Shown here: positions 12,690 through 25,008 of the stretch, piece after piece
How the letters are laid out: every line of letters begins with the position of its first letter
Numbering within the stretch: position 1 is the stretch's first letter
NCBI GenBank assembly: GCA_037127315.1
Contig: JBBBDQ010001271.1
Span: 1,347,501 to 1,411,500, forward strand
DNA: 64,000 bases
Source: Ascarosepion bandense
Taxonomy: Eukaryota > Mollusca > Cephalopoda > Sepiida > Sepiidae
Direction: 5' to 3'
Made by a program: the position numbers and the translations under genes
The notes under the pieces: model-generated
The model's database searches: none
Told to the model about the DNA's origin: nothing
Seen by the model: only the letters and a program-made list of their open reading frames with translations

Positions 12690-13632
12690 CAGTGTATTAA
12701 TATGGGGTGGGTTTATATCAAAGCTTAGGTTTTACACATTTTCTGATCTTCATCAATGATCTTTCTGGTGTCATCAGTTTCCAAGGAAGCATCTATGCAG
12801 ATGACACCACTATTTACTCCTGTCTCAATAAGAAATCTGCCAAGGCTGACAAAGTAAGCCTCACTGCTCTTCCAATTTGTGTTGGAATTGGGTAGGAAAT
12901 GGCTTGGAAATTTTAATGCTTCCTAAATGAAGCTGCTCTCCTTTAACTACCATTGAGAAACTTTCCAACCTCAACTGGAACTACTACATCTAATCTATAG
13001 CTGCATCTACTGCTAGGAAGGTTGGGTCACTTTGTCAGGCCAGATAATTTTTCTTGTCAGAATCCATCTTGCACATTTATAAATCTACCATTTATCCGTG
13101 CATTGAATACTGTTGCCATATCAGTTTGAGTGCTCCTGTTATTCCTCTTGAGGTTCTTGACAAAATCCAAAGGAGGATCTACAACATATGTTGTATAGTT
13201 GATCCTCACTAAGCAGCTCACCTTCAGTCACTTTCTCACTAACAGGATGTGGCTTCCCTCTGCCTTTTCTAGAAATATTTTTATAGTTTCTCCTCTGACA
13301 ATCTTCTTTCCCTGGTGCACTGACCCCATAAATTTAGCACCTACGTCCCACTTTTTACTATCAAAATAGTCAAATGTAACTGCCACTTCTACTCTTTCAG
13401 GTTCTTTTCTCTCACTTCCCATCTGTGGAGCTCCTTTCCATTGACTTGCTTCCCTGATAGATACAATCTCCAAAAGTTAAAATACAATGTCAATTGCCAT
13501 CTTTTATCTCACTAAATCCCATCCATCTCTTTCTTTCTTCAGTATTCTCTGTACCCTGTTTTTTTCTCCCTCTGTAACCCCCTGTCACTAGTGGCAGTCC
13601 TGCTTTGCTTGGGGTGAAATTATTATGAAAAT
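12690..13632 (+). mobile_element. LINE-A copy with RT active site
   Basis: Most complete RT portion of LINE-A in the window. FLIFINDLSGVISFQGS is followed by IYADDTTIYSC, with the catalytic YADD near 12800. Later blocks read HIYKSTIYPCIEYCCHISLSAPV, then C-terminal LWSSFP-like sequence, and the 3' tail ctagtggcagtcctgctttg near 13590. Frameshifts separate the blocks, so it is not functional. The family resembles jockey/CR1-type LINEs, judged from memory. Confidence 0.85.
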
Positions 13633-13917
13633 ATTTAAAAGAAAATTTATCATAAATATTCATTTTTTATGTTCAAAGAAGTGGAACATAATTGACACTT
13701 AAGAATGCATGGATGAGCAGGAAGATTAGGATTAATGCTTTGTATAACTTGTTTATGGTATCTAAAAATATTGAATTAAATTTTTTTAAATTTAATTATA
13801 TTAACATTACATAACAACATTCTTAAATTATTTTTCATCAATTATGTAGTATAAAATATCACATTTGCTTGTATTTTATTGCTATAAAAGTAAACTAAAC
13901 TAAAATTCAATCTACAT

Positions 13918-14117
13918 TGGAGTAGATAGACTAAACTAGCGACCGGTTCACACTCCACCCACATCTATTGAACAGGTGAAGAGGCACATCCCTTGTTTCC
14001 TGTTTAGGATGCGGTTTCCGGCTTTCTCTTTTCCATTCTTTTTACCCTTATGTAGCCCCCTGCGCATCAGTGGCGTTATCGCCTTGCTTGGGGTGATATG
14101 ATTAAAAAAAAAAAAAA
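13918..14117 (+). mobile_element. SINE-A, single copy with LINE-A-like tail
   Basis: Starts ggagtagatagactaaac, followed by gaccggttcacactcc, which carries a B-box-like GGTTCACACTCC. A unique body (gaggcacatcccttgtttcc, gatgcggtttccgg) follows. The last 65 bp (gtagccccctgcgcatcagt ... gccttgcttggggtga) closely match the LINE-A 3' end, then poly-A. A LINE tail on a tRNA-headed SINE is the hallmark of SINEs mobilised by a partner LINE. Confidence 0.85.
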
Positions 14118-14189
14118 AAATTTTAAAATATAAATTATAAAGAAAAACACAAATTATTCATAAAAAATTAAATGTTATCATAAAATTTT

Positions 14190-14310
14190 TTATTTTTTTT
14201 ATAATCATTTATTTCATCCTAAGCAAGACAGAACCACCACTGGTGTGCAGGGGGTTACAGTGAGATAAAAAAAAACAGGGTACAGGGGATGCCTAAGAAA
14301 GGGTAAGATT
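14190..14310 (-). mobile_element. LINE-A tail-only fragment (minus)
   Basis: aatcatttatttcatcctaa, gcaagacagaaccaccactg and gtgcagggggttacag are the reverse complement of the LINE-A 3' end; a little 3' UTR follows. Severely 5' truncated. Confidence 0.7.
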
Positions 14311-15351
14311 AGGATTAAACTTTTGTATAACTTGTTTATTGTATCTAATTTAATTATGTTAACATTACATAACAATGTTCTTAAATTATTATTTTACTGA
14401 AATGTTTATAAAAAAATAATTAAAAAAAAACTTTTATTTTTAATTAAAATATCTGTATATATGGCCATTTAGTATAATAACACAATATAAATTGTATTTT
14501 TAATTTCAAGTATATTAAACACATGTCAGTGTGTAGCAATTTAATTTTTGTCGGTATTATGAAATCTCTTGTGTCTATACCTTTTGGTTGAAGAAATAAA
14601 AAGCATCTCCGTAACATATATCAATATTGTCAACATTCATAGTAATATATTGTTCTGAGATAATTATTGTCATCTTTCCTTTGGCTGTGGATTTTGGTAA
14701 AATGTTTCAAACCTTAAGCAATAAGCAGGAACTTCTTCAAGAAAGCTACTTGTTCAATTCTTTGAATGGCAATGAATTTACAATCCAAAGATGGAAATGC
14801 AGGAAGCAAAAATAACTCTTGGAATATGCTTTCTGAATTGATTGAAAAGATTGGCAAATCTGAGCATTGCCTTAGCTATCAGTTTCAAAAACAAAAACAA
14901 ACACATTTTCTTTTCCTCAGTAAGATTCTTTTCAGAGCTGTTCTCCGAGGCATTTGTTGAGAACAGTCTTCGATCAATTTTAAAATATTCTTCTTTTTGA
15001 TTTCATTTTGTAGCTGAAGTTGTTTTGCTGACAATTTTGAATTGACAAACAACACTCCTGATTTACCCTTTTATTGTATTGTTAGATATTCAACTGAATT
15101 GGATGTATCAGCCTCACAGGTATATTGACTTTGAAACTCAACAACAGCAGCAGTAACAGACCTGTGCCAAGCCTGGTTCCCTAAGTGGCAATGTTTGAGA
15201 TATGAGTGAAACATTACAATTGTAAATAGAGTTGCATCTGGAGAACTTTTCCCTGTAGATTCTATTTTATAGTAATATTAGTAATAGAAGGAATTATGAT
15301 AATTTTAATTTAATTGAAATGAATTAACTTTAGCATCAGAAATAAAGAATT

Positions 15352-15646
15352 CAGTCAGTTAAGTGCTATATGCGATACACACTTGAGCGATCATGTCTCT
15401 TACAAGTCATAACAGACTGGGCAAAATATTTTCCTATCGTAGGTTGCCATTACTTTCTGTGGTAGACTGATTACCAACCAAGGCTACAGAACTAAATCTA
15501 TCTTGCTATTTAACCCATAACTGGAAGGAAAAGAGATGGATTAATACCTTTCCCGAGGACTTTTGCATGTAAGTGGATGCAACGAATTCAACTGGAATTT
15601 GAACTCGGCTCTCATATTTCTCATTCCCAGAGGATATCCAATAAAC
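15352..15646 (-). mobile_element. SINE-B, copy 2 (minus)
   Basis: Reverse-complement SINE-B: cagtcagttaagtgc end, gatcatgtctctta, ggttgccattac, ggattaatacctttccc, gaactcggctc. The extreme tRNA end is truncated near 15646. Confidence 0.82.
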
Positions 15647-16238
15647 TTTGAAATCATGAAAATGATGTTATTGCCTATATGAAAACAAATTTCTGTTTTG
15701 GTTTTTGAAATGAAGTGTTAGCACTATTTGCATATGGACAAACTGTATCAAATAATTATATCATGTAATGACTACCAACAGCGGCAATCATGAAAATAGA
15801 TTGCACATGTAACTCAAAGAAAAAATAATTACATAATCAAGGTGTTAACATTGCACCCTACATCAAATAGAATGTATGAAAACCATCACCCATCAATACT
15901 GAAAAAAGTGAAAATAGATACTAAACTTGAGAAACATGTTTTCCTAAAAAAAAAAAAAAGAAAAAAAAAGGATTTTAAATTTCTACTGTAAACAGTACTG
16001 GCTTCTTGGTCAATGAATGTGAAATATTTCCATACAAGGAAACAGCTAATATTACCATTATCATCATCTTTGTTATCTTTATCACAATATTTTCAGTTGT
16101 TGTATCATCTAGTGCTTGTCAATACAAAATCTTGTGATAACAATAAAGGTGAGGGCAATAAGAAACAAATTATTAACCAAAGAAATGAAAGTAATTCTAT
16201 AAAACATTCTTCTAAAACTGTATGATGGGAATTTTTTA

Positions 16239-16241
<3 letters not shown>

Positions 16242-16281
<40 letters not shown>

Positions 16282-16283
16282 AG

Positions 16284-16329
<46 letters not shown>
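16242..16329. repeat. (TA)n(CA)n(TA)n microsatellite
   Basis: Compound dinucleotide tract. The Tyr-Ile reading frames over it are artefacts. Confidence 0.95.
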
Positions 16330-16333
<4 letters not shown>

Positions 16334-16739
16334 TAAATATTGTAATTCCTAATACTGAACACACAGTGACTTTCAAAGAAACACATTTCTGATCTTTACA
16401 GTGAGAACAGTTTGTGCTAGTTCTACAGAGATGAAACACTATCATTTCCTCTGGATCCTAAACATAAGAAGACCGTTTCAATTCAACAGATTTTTCCTAA
16501 CAACTGCTATTTTGTGGAACAGACGCCTGTGTGAAATGTGATAGTCTGCAAGTCAAGAAACCTATCATATAAGCACCTCTTTTATTCATATTACATTTGT
16601 CCTTGCCATTTTAAGAATAAGTCTCTCTCTCTCTCTCTTTATTTTGAGTGGATTTCATGCTTTATATGGGATCAATTTAATATTAAAGACTTTTTAAAAA
16701 TTTTATTGCTATTGCTTTTAAATGCTCATTAGTTTTGTG

Positions 16740-19320
16740 GAGAAATGAGATATGTTGTATGATCCTGGATGTTGTTATATGATGAAGAGAAATACATTGA
16801 AAATACTTTAAACTTCTCCAATATATGAACTCAGTTATATATAATGCAAAGAGAAAAGTTTACTGTATTCACAAAATTGTTTAAAAAAAATATAAATATT
16901 TTTTCCTAAATCCTTATTTTTCCTTATTTAAAAAATTTAATAAATTCTTTCGAATCAAGGCAACACTCTTAAGATGCAAGGGACTGCTGGAAGTGAAAGA
17001 GAAGAAAAAGACTTTAGAACAAACTGGCAAACCAATAATAGTATAAATTTCAGAGTTTAGATTAATATGTCAATAGTATCTAGTTGGAGTAGATTTTAGA
17101 AGTTACCAGAAACCCAATCATAAACTGGAAACAAGGCAAAAACCTCAACACCTGTTCAAAAGAGGAGGAGTGTGAGCAGATGATAGTTCATCAAATTACT
17201 CCTTCTTAAAATTTGGCACATCACTTACTTACAAACTCAATAATGGCTAAAACTAAAAGAAAATTATCTAAACTTAATGTAAGACACAAAAAATAATAAA
17301 AATATTAAAACTAAAGGAGAAATTTATAAAAATGTCACAAGAAATACACAGGTGAGACATCTAGAAATTTAAATAAAAGATATCATGAATATAAAAGTGA
17401 TTGTTTACAATGCAATATACTCAGTACATTAGTTGTTGATTGTAATATCTCTGATCATAATTCTGACTTTAAGAATGCAGTTTTAAATAATTCTTGAGAA
17501 ACAGTACCATTCTTCAATACTAGGGAAATAGGATGTGTGTGAATCTATGTAACAAAAAACTGTGGTGGGTTGGCTATATTGCAAAGACATGACTATTTGC
17601 GAAAATAGTATATTCCATCAGTGGAATAAGGAGATAGTCTACTCGGCAACCTCCTTCACAAAATTTATCTACAGAACAGAGAAAAAAATGACAGCACTGA
17701 AAGTCTGGAATTTTCTTCAGATACCAATTCCACTCCTGCTGTTGATGTGGAAAAGCATAACTTTCCTGAATAGCTTACATTAGCCATGTGAAAAGCCAGC
17801 AACAATTCAAAAACCCAAACATTTATCTATATGCAGTTACCTCCACTAATTCACTGAAAAAAGAGCATACCATGATGAAAAAATACCCTGAACTTGATTA
17901 AAACAGTTTTTTTGTCAAAATCTTTATGCCATTAAGAAAATAGCAACATACTTTTTATTATTTAATTATATTTTTTAATTGTTTTCAGAAGGTTTAGAAT
18001 TTTTTCTTAAAATCTTGTTACTTGTATCAGCAGGCATATTATAAATTAGCTTAGCATCTTTTTTAGGATGAAAAACATTGGTTTGAAAATTCTTGGAAAA
18101 ATCAAATAATTGTCAGATTTTAATTAAATTTTCAGGACTTATTCAAACATGAATTAAATTATTTTTAGAAATGATTTTAGAAGATTTTTGGTAATTTATT
18201 TTGACATATGTTACCCCCTAAACACATTTAATTTTATGAAAATTCAAGAAATTCAGTGGTGTAAATTTAATGTTTGTTGATTTCAAAAGCAAACTTCCTT
18301 GGAGAGTTTAAATCATCAATTTCCCTTTGTAAAACAGGACATCAAGTTACCAAAAATCTGATCTGAATTGCAAAATAAGACCTTATTTAATTAGAGAAGC
18401 TTTTAATTGCTTTCATAAATAAGAATACTGTTGTCTTAATAAATAAGTGTTTTTTGATGAATAATAAATTTTTACAAAAATTGTTTTTATTTTTTTAAAA
18501 TTTACTTAGAATAATTTATTGTTTTAAATCTTTTAAAATTCTGTGTTAATGGTTAGATGATGTTATTATTAAGTAAAAAATATACTTACTAATCATAAAT
18601 CGAAAGCTTATTACAATTTAAGGACCACCAGTATTTTAAAAAGAATTTTAAATGTTTTTAGTATGTGTATAAATTAGCTGATTTTTGCAGGTATGGGTGA
18701 TCATACATGACATTATCAGAGAATAAGAGTGATAACTGTATAAATTAAAGCCAAATATCTAAAATTCAATAAAACATTAAATTGCAGAGAATATTTTCCT
18801 AAATTTTTAAGATAATCAAGTACTTAAAAATTATCTGCAAAAGGCATTCCCACAAATTCCTCAACTACTTTTAACAGCTATATCCACCATAAAAAAAAAC
18901 ATTAGGTAACATTTCTCTATTTTTCAAGCTGTCAACATCTCAACTCCTTATATAAACAGCAGTTGCTGTATAAAAAAAAGTTTTTCTGTGATATTTTCAA
19001 CTTAAAATAAGTAATCTTTGTTTCAAATTGGATTAATTAAACTTTAAATCAGCTAATATTCCTCAAATAAAGTTTCAAAAAATTGTATTTTATTTTTGTA
19101 AGATTTTTTAAAATAAAGAGCATTGTACTTTGATGACTAATGGCTAAGAATGGGGCTGAAATTAGTTATTTTAGCAAAAAAAGTTCTTCCAATCAATTTA
19201 AATCAGTTGAGTTTGTTTACAATCAATACAATCTGAGCAGACATTAATCCTTCAGTAATAGGAATCTGGAGAATAACTATATAAAGATTAAATTGAATTT
19301 TGTCTACTATGAAATCTTTC
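16740..19320. other. AT-rich intron sequence, nothing recognised
   Basis: No homology, tRNA-like element or convincing ORF seen. An isolated 73-codon ORF near 17562 on the plus strand matches nothing I know. Confidence 0.5.
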
Positions 19321-19326
19321 GTGGGT

Positions 19327-19399
19327 TGATTGGTACGATACATCTGACCTTAAGACAGCATCTCCCTGGTGTTGGGAGTATGCAGGTCTAATTCCTGCT
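19327..19399 (+). repeat. tRNA-like segment, possible SINE head or tRNA pseudogene
   Basis: ttggtacgatacatctgacc is followed about 45 bases later by a B-box-like GGTCTAATTCC (GGTTCRANYCC consensus). It cannot be folded into a good cloverleaf by eye and has no clear terminator, so a functional tRNA is unlikely. Confidence 0.35.
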
Positions 19400-19530
19400 A
19401 GAAGATAGATATTTTCAAAATGATTAAGGCCAGTGGAAATTATAATGTACTGTTTATATATATAAAATAAACAGACTTTCCACTCAAATACAAGTATCCA
19501 TTAAAAAGATAAATTAAACAAATAAAAATT

Positions 19531-19534
<4 letters not shown>

Positions 19535-19570
<36 letters not shown>
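19535..19570. repeat. (TA)n microsatellite
   Basis: About 18 TA units. Confidence 0.95.
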
Positions 19571-19573
<3 letters not shown>

Positions 19574-19723
19574 AACATAATAACATCAGAAAAATAATGT
19601 CCTTGAAAATTGCCAGGGAAGTAGCTGAAAGTGCCTGGAAAATTGAAAATTATGGAAGATTTTACAATCCTTATCACCAGCAAAAAGGAAATATATAATA
19701 ATACTGGAAAAATTAAATTAAAA

Positions 19724-19812
19724 ATTAAAAAGATCTTCCTTTTTAGTTGCTTTTATTATTTTCATTTAAACATTTTTCAATAAAAACAACTAAAAAGGAA
19801 GATCTTTTTAAT
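19724..19812. repeat. Near-perfect hairpin, 34-bp arms
   Basis: Arms 19724-19757 and 19779-19812 are reverse complements with one mismatch in 34, separated by a 21-base loop. The core is agatcttcctttttagttg. It abuts SINE-C on its right. It could be a tiny foldback element or a transcribed hairpin. Confidence 0.85.
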
Positions 19813-19819
19813 TTCGCAT

Positions 19820-20045
19820 CGCTCATTCACTAATGAATTACAGCACTCTGGCTATTGGGTGTGTATAATGACAATATACATGCTAAAAAGTCTGCCTTCT
19901 TCTACCGCGTACCCATGGCCCAGAGGTAGAACCGCCGACTGATGCCACTTCAGTCGGGTTTCAATCCTGGGTTAAAAGCAATCGGAGTCTATCCGTACTG
20001 ATTAGCTGTGATACAGCGCAACAGATCTGTCTGCGGATGACTATA
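19820..20045 (+). mobile_element. SINE-C, copy 1
   Basis: About 225 bp, matched over its full length by an inverted copy at 57627-57851. It contains a tRNA-like module: A box in tggcccagaggtagaac, anticodon-arm-like gccgactgatgcc, and B box gggtttcaatcctggg. The flanking parts (cactctggctattgggtgtg, cagatctgtctgcggatgac) are shared with the other copy. Confidence 0.82.
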
Positions 20046-20399
20046 TATATAAAATTCATTTGAACAGTTTAATTCAAATGTAATAACTTATATAATATCT
20101 GTTTAATTTTTTCTAAACATTGTCACTTGAATTTAATGAAAGTTCTTAGAGAGAGAGAGAGAGAGAGAGAGAAAGAATATATATATCATTATCAATAAAT
20201 AACATGTTCACAATAATAAAAGTTTGGTAATGTTATAGTAATAATGTCACAGGATTAACAGTTGTCAGTATAGAAAATTTTATTATGAAAATTCAGTTAG
20301 TGTAATTATAAAGCTTTTATGAAATATGCCATCAATAATACAATATTGTTATCTGTCTCTGTGGAAACTTGGTTACAGATAAGTATTGTGAGCTAATAC

Positions 20400-20470
20400 T
20401 TAATAATATTTAATAATATATAATAATACTTAATAATTATTATATACTATAATTATTACATAATAATAAT
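20400..20470. repeat. TAATAA-rich degenerate tandem repeat
   Basis: Repeated taataatatt/taataatact units over about 70 bp. Confidence 0.7.
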
Positions 20471-20754
20471 GGCTACTTTTATCTAAATATGCCTATCAGT
20501 TGGGGTGGCTAGCAGACGTTGCAGACGTTCACCTGTGGTTTATACTGCAATTATGCTAAGCAGACCTTAGTTACAGTTTCAAGGAGAGAGTGCATTACCT
20601 GATGTGATCAACTCTCAAAAAATGGCCAATATACTCAAATCTTTGGTCATGATAATTTGTGACTTTGTGCTAGCATAACTATTGATGGCTCCCAAATATT
20701 TCCATCTATTCATTTTGACATTCAAGGCCTGGATTTACCTGTAATATATGTTTA

Positions 20755-21378
20755 TATCTTGAATACTGCTACTACTGGTCAGGTGCACCTGTTATTCACC
20801 TCGAGGTTCTTGACAAAATTCAACGAAGGATCTGTAGTGTGATTGATCCTGACTTGGCAGCTCAGCTGCCGACACTCTCTCACTGGTGTGATGTGGCTTG
20901 CCTGTGTCTCTTCTACAAATATTTTCATGACTTCTGCTCCAATGAACTTAGCTCACTGGTGTCCCCTATGTATAAATTTACTAAATCTACTAGACTAGCA
21001 TATAGGTCTCACCCTTTTACAGTAAAACTAATAAAATGTAACTAGCAGCTTCTTTTCTTGCAATTCCCTCCTGTGGAATTCCCTTCCCACCTATGGAATT
21101 CCCTTCCATATACTTGCTTCCCTGACAGCTACAATCTCCAAGAATTTAAATGTAAGGTCAATAATCATCTCCTAGCTCACTGACTCGCATCCTTTCTCTT
21201 AGCTCTTTTCTCCATCCACTCCACCCCCATCACACCAGTATTCTCATCCTTCTATTACCCTCTTCCTGACATCCCCGATAACCTGCCACTCTTTCTCATC
21301 ACTTTCCCCTATGTAAACCCCTGCACAACAGTGGCAGTAAAGCTGCCTTGCTTGGGGTGAAATGATTATAAAAAAATG
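20755..21378 (+). mobile_element. LINE-A 3' fragment
   Basis: Encodes EYCYYWSGAPVIHLEVLDKI, VIDPDLAAQLPTLSHW, CLFYKYFHDFCSNELSSLV and TRLAYRSHPFTVK, then the usual C-terminal segment and tail cctgcacaacagtggcagta ending in A-rich sequence. One of the better-preserved 3' ends; 5' truncated. A short local duplication of the NSLP segment (cctgtggaattcccttcc/cctatggaattcccttcc) is visible near 21070-21110. Confidence 0.88.
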
Positions 21379-21549
21379 TCCCCTTCTCGATTAATCGGAC
21401 ATGATGAGATTATTTTTAATATTTTTTACCAAATTAAAGTTGTGTTAATCACAAGAAAATATGATATCTTCATACAGGTTATCCATGAATTATGGTGTAT
21501 ATTAGTTACAACTTATGATTGTTATGAGCACTAGCATGCAAAAAGGGAA

Positions 21550-21798
21550 GCAGAGGGTTTGATGGCCCTGGGTAACCATACCAAAAGGGCATCTAATTAA
21601 AGAGTGAAATAAAAAAATCTTGAAATTTAAAATTGTCTTTGTTAATTTTGCTGTACAAGCGCCCTACAGTCTCACAAGCTGGTGTGAATGTGGATTCGTG
21701 TTTTGATAAGTAGAACTAGAGTAGACTCCTTCCTACCTCATCTTGAGTCTTATAATCATAGAGTCAAGAAGTTGGCCCCAGGCATCACAAACCTCTGC
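21550..21798. repeat. Imperfect inverted repeat pair
   Basis: gcagagggtttgatggccct at 21550 and its diverged reverse complement near 21771-21798 (ggccccaggcatcacaaacc) flank about 195 bp. This may be an old foldback element. Confidence 0.45.
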
Positions 21799-22126
21799 AC
21801 GTCACTGGTTGTATGATGGCCAAGCATATGTCTGTTAAGTATGTTATATTAGCTAGGGATTGCAGAAGATGCAATGCACAGTTGCTTTGCATTCATACCA
21901 GTTACTACAAACGTTATCTGAGCTTACTTTATGCAACAGCTGCTTAAATCTGATAATCTGTAAATAAACTTGTAGTCAGTTTCTATATTTGTATGTCTTG
22001 CAGCTTTGCAAGATAAACAGCACATTTTGAACAACAAATCAATACATTTCAATAAAAAAGAAACTTTATTGTTCTCTTAGCTTTCTGATCCACAAAAAGT
22101 TTATTTTAATACACTGATGTTAAATA

Positions 22127-22434
22127 TGTTTGGACGTGCATTGTGGTGCAGTGGATATTGACTCGGAATGACAAATCTGGGAGCCGGGTTCGAATTCCGG
22201 TTTAATTCCTTGCATTCACTTATACACAAATACCCTTGGGAAAGTTATTAATCTGTCTCTTCTCTCCAGTAATGGGTTAAATAATAGAACAGATTTGGTT
22301 CTGTAGCCTTGGCTGGCAACCAGTCTACTGCAGAAAGCAATGGCAACCTACTGCAGGATAATCTTCTGTCCAGTCAGTCATGTCTCTTTTGAGACATGAT
22401 TGCCCAAGTGTGTATCATGTATGGCACTTAACTA
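22127..22434 (+). mobile_element. SINE-B, copy 3 with target-site duplication
   Basis: Full-length SINE-B flanked by a perfect 14-bp direct repeat, actgatgttaaata, at 22113-22126 and 22435-22448. This fixes both ends and shows insertion by target-primed reverse transcription. It is among the least diverged copies (gggttcgaattccgg keeps a good B box). Confidence 0.93.
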
Positions 22435-22544
22435 ACTGATGTTAAATAACTATCAAATCACTAACTTACAATGTTATGGTCAGAATAGAATGTAACTCAG
22501 ATAAAACTCTGATTTCTCAGTTCCTGGTTACCTTCCCCTCATTA

Positions 22545-23321
22545 GGAAGATCTCTAGTGTCCACATGCATGGCCTAGGAGTTTATGTCAGCAAACATCGT
22601 TGTCTCTATTGGATCTCCTGACCATTCATACATGTGTCTCCATCTCACTCTACTAAGCCCAGTTAACTATCTTTTCTTTTTCTAGAGCTCTCCTTCCTCT
22701 CCTGACTGTTCCTTGCTAGACAGTATCTCTAATAATACAGATAAGGCCATTTCTTCTCACCTATTTGCTAATATATCTGTGTTTGGTGACTTTAATGTCC
22801 ACTATGCCATGTTACTTATCTTGCTGACATCCATACCCTGAACTTTTATCTCACTCAATCTCTCATGCAAGTGGTGGATTTCCCCACAAGCTTCCCAGTA
22901 TTCCTAAAGGACAAGATTTTCTGCTAGATCTCTGCTTCATTTCTATCCCTGACTCCTGCCACTCCTATTCTAGTAGCTTCTTTTCTTGCACTTCCTGTCT
23001 GTGGAACTTCCTTCCGTATATTTGCTTTCCTGACAGTTACAATCTCCAAAAGTTTAAGTGCAACATCAATTGCCATTTCTTATCTCCTTGACTCCCATCT
23101 TTCTCTTATCCTTTCCCTGACACCCACTGTATCTTGTTCGTATTACTTTTTGCTCTACTCTCACATAACTCTCCTCACACCAGTATTCACATCCTTCTCT
23201 TATATATTTGTCAACACCCACTGTAACTTGTTCCTCTTTCTTTGCACACTCCTCTCATGTAGATAGCCCCCTGTATACCAGTGGCAGTACTGCCTTGTTT
23301 GGGATGAAATGGTTATTAAAA
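22545..23321 (+). mobile_element. LINE-A copy: endonuclease joined to 3' end (RT deleted)
   Basis: The first half encodes an APE-type endonuclease signature, LGVYVSKH ... SVFGDFNVHYA ... LMQVVDFPTSFP. Near 22970 it jumps straight to the LINE-A C-terminus (ctagtagcttcttttcttgc) and 3' tail (ctgtataccagtggcagtac). About 1.5 kb of RT seems to be missing. The jump joins similar ccactcctattct/tccta-type sequence, suggesting deletion or template switching. Confidence 0.82.
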
Positions 23322-23781
23322 AAAATTATATATACACTATATCCAAAATACTTTTACAAATTTTGGGAGCACCAGAATCCGTATGATCATATGTCTGCAA
23401 ATCCTTCAGTTTTGAGTTAAGTTTAAAAAATGCCTCGTATCCATTACCATTCATGGCCATATGTAAAAAATCATATCTGCCTGCTAACAACATAATTATC
23501 CGGTCATTGTCAAATAGAATACTTCTCAATTAAATCACTGCTAAACAGTTTAAATGTCGATGACAGATTAGCCACAAATTTAAACAAATGACAAATGTAA
23601 TCTAGTCTACCTGGCAACACAGCATCATTTACTATAAACTCTCTTTAAACTTAATAAGTAAAAAAAAAGCATTTGTAAATATGTTTAAATAGACTTTTTA
23701 TCCTTATTTTGGTGTGAAGAAACTATCCCCAAAGTTTGTAAAAGTGTTTTTGAGACACCCTGGGTATGCATGTGTGTGTGT

Positions 23782-23784
<3 letters not shown>

Positions 23785-23814
<30 letters not shown>
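23785..23814. repeat. (TG)n(TA)n microsatellite
   Basis: A short GT run followed by about 15 AT units. A possible LINE-A tail scrap (taccataagcaaggca) follows at 23822. Confidence 0.9.
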
Positions 23815-23817
<3 letters not shown>

Positions 23818-24214
23818 CCATTTTACCATAAGCAAGGCAATAAAGACACTAAGACACAAGGAGTATTAAGTGTGAAAAAATAAGAAAAAGAAGAATATTA
23901 TTAAGGAGTGAGAACAATAACAAAACAAAAACTAAGATGGAAGATAATGACTGACATTGAATTTAATTTTTTGAAAAACAAAGTTGACTGTAAAGCAAAA
24001 AAACAGAAGAAAGTTCTATAAGTGAGAAGTATGAGAAAAGAAACTGTTAGCATAGAACTTATGCTACCAGCATGGCTGGATGTAACCATATCAGTTACTA
24101 GCATGGTAAGTACAATTGAGAAGCCAAATTCAAGTCTGTTCACTTCACCATTCTTGGAAAAGGCAGGAACACTTCATTCCCTCAACGATTGGTTAAGAAT
24201 CAGAGTAGATGCAT

Positions 24215-24860
24215 TGTTCCTTCTCAGGCTAAAGATTTTCACTAGCATTGATCAATTGCTCAGTCTGCTGCTAGAAATTTTGTTCATGGTGTTGTGCAAG
24301 ACATTTTTTCTCATTGAAATCGATCTTGCACATTTATAAGTCTATCATTCATCCATGCACTGAATATTGCTGCCATATCTAGTTTGATGCTCCTGTTACT
24401 TGAGATTTTTTATAAAATCCAAAAAAGAATTTGCAGTATTATCAGTCCTGACCTTGCATATCTGCTTCAATCACATTCTAACTGATATAACATAGCTTCA
24501 CTGTGCCTTTTATATAAACATTTTCATGGTAATTGTTCTGATAAGATTTCCACTTTTGTACCTCATATTTAAGTGCAGGACTAAATTGGTAGCTAAGTCT
24601 CATTTTCCTTTTGAAATTGGAAGTATATAATTAACTTCTATTCTAATGGTTTCTTCTCTCACACTTTCCACTTGTGAAACTCTCTTTCAGCTTGCTTTTT
24701 CTTCCTAAATTTAAATGTAATGTCAATCATCAGCTTTTGTCTTCTTGAAACCTGTTTACTTTTAATATCTTCTCTCTCCACTGAATACTTTTTTAATTTC
24801 TTTCACTCCCAGAATCTTCTAGGTTTATCGTGTTGATTGGAGCAAAATTATTTCTAAAAT
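24215..24860 (+). mobile_element. LINE-A 3' fragment, diverged
   Basis: Encodes LFLLRLKIFTSID, then IDLAHLYKSIIHPCTEYCCHI, VIS-PDLAY-LLQSHS and KHFHGNCSDKIS-like pieces, and a degraded C-terminus. Order and spacing match the other LINE-A copies. Several stops and frame changes; the tail is poorly preserved. Confidence 0.72.
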
Positions 24861-24962
24861 TATATAAATAAAAAACATTAGTTTTTGCTCCTGTCTCTGC
24901 ACAAAATACATTTGCTCTTTTTACTGTTGTCTTTCTATATTTTAATCTTATTTTCATCATCA

Positions 24963-25008
24963 ATCTCGTATTGATGCACATGTTTTAAACTGTGCATCAA
25001 TACGAGAT
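24963..25008. repeat. Perfect 18-bp hairpin at the LINE-C 3' end
   Basis: atctcgtattgatgcaca (24963-24980) and its exact reverse complement (24991-25008) enclose the 10-base loop tgttttaaac. It coincides with the 3' terminus of the LINE-C coding sequence. Confidence 0.88.

Noticed and set aside
16109..16297. ORF with Tyr-Ile repeats (similar ones at 19501, 33768, 53440, 54300)
   Set aside because: Translation of (TA)n tracts.
17562..17783. 73-codon ORF as an exon
   Set aside because: No homology, and no paired splice sites recognised.
19905..19975. Functional tRNA gene
   Set aside because: A and B boxes are present but the module is embedded in a 225-bp repeat with a second inverted copy at 57.7 kb, so it is a SINE head.
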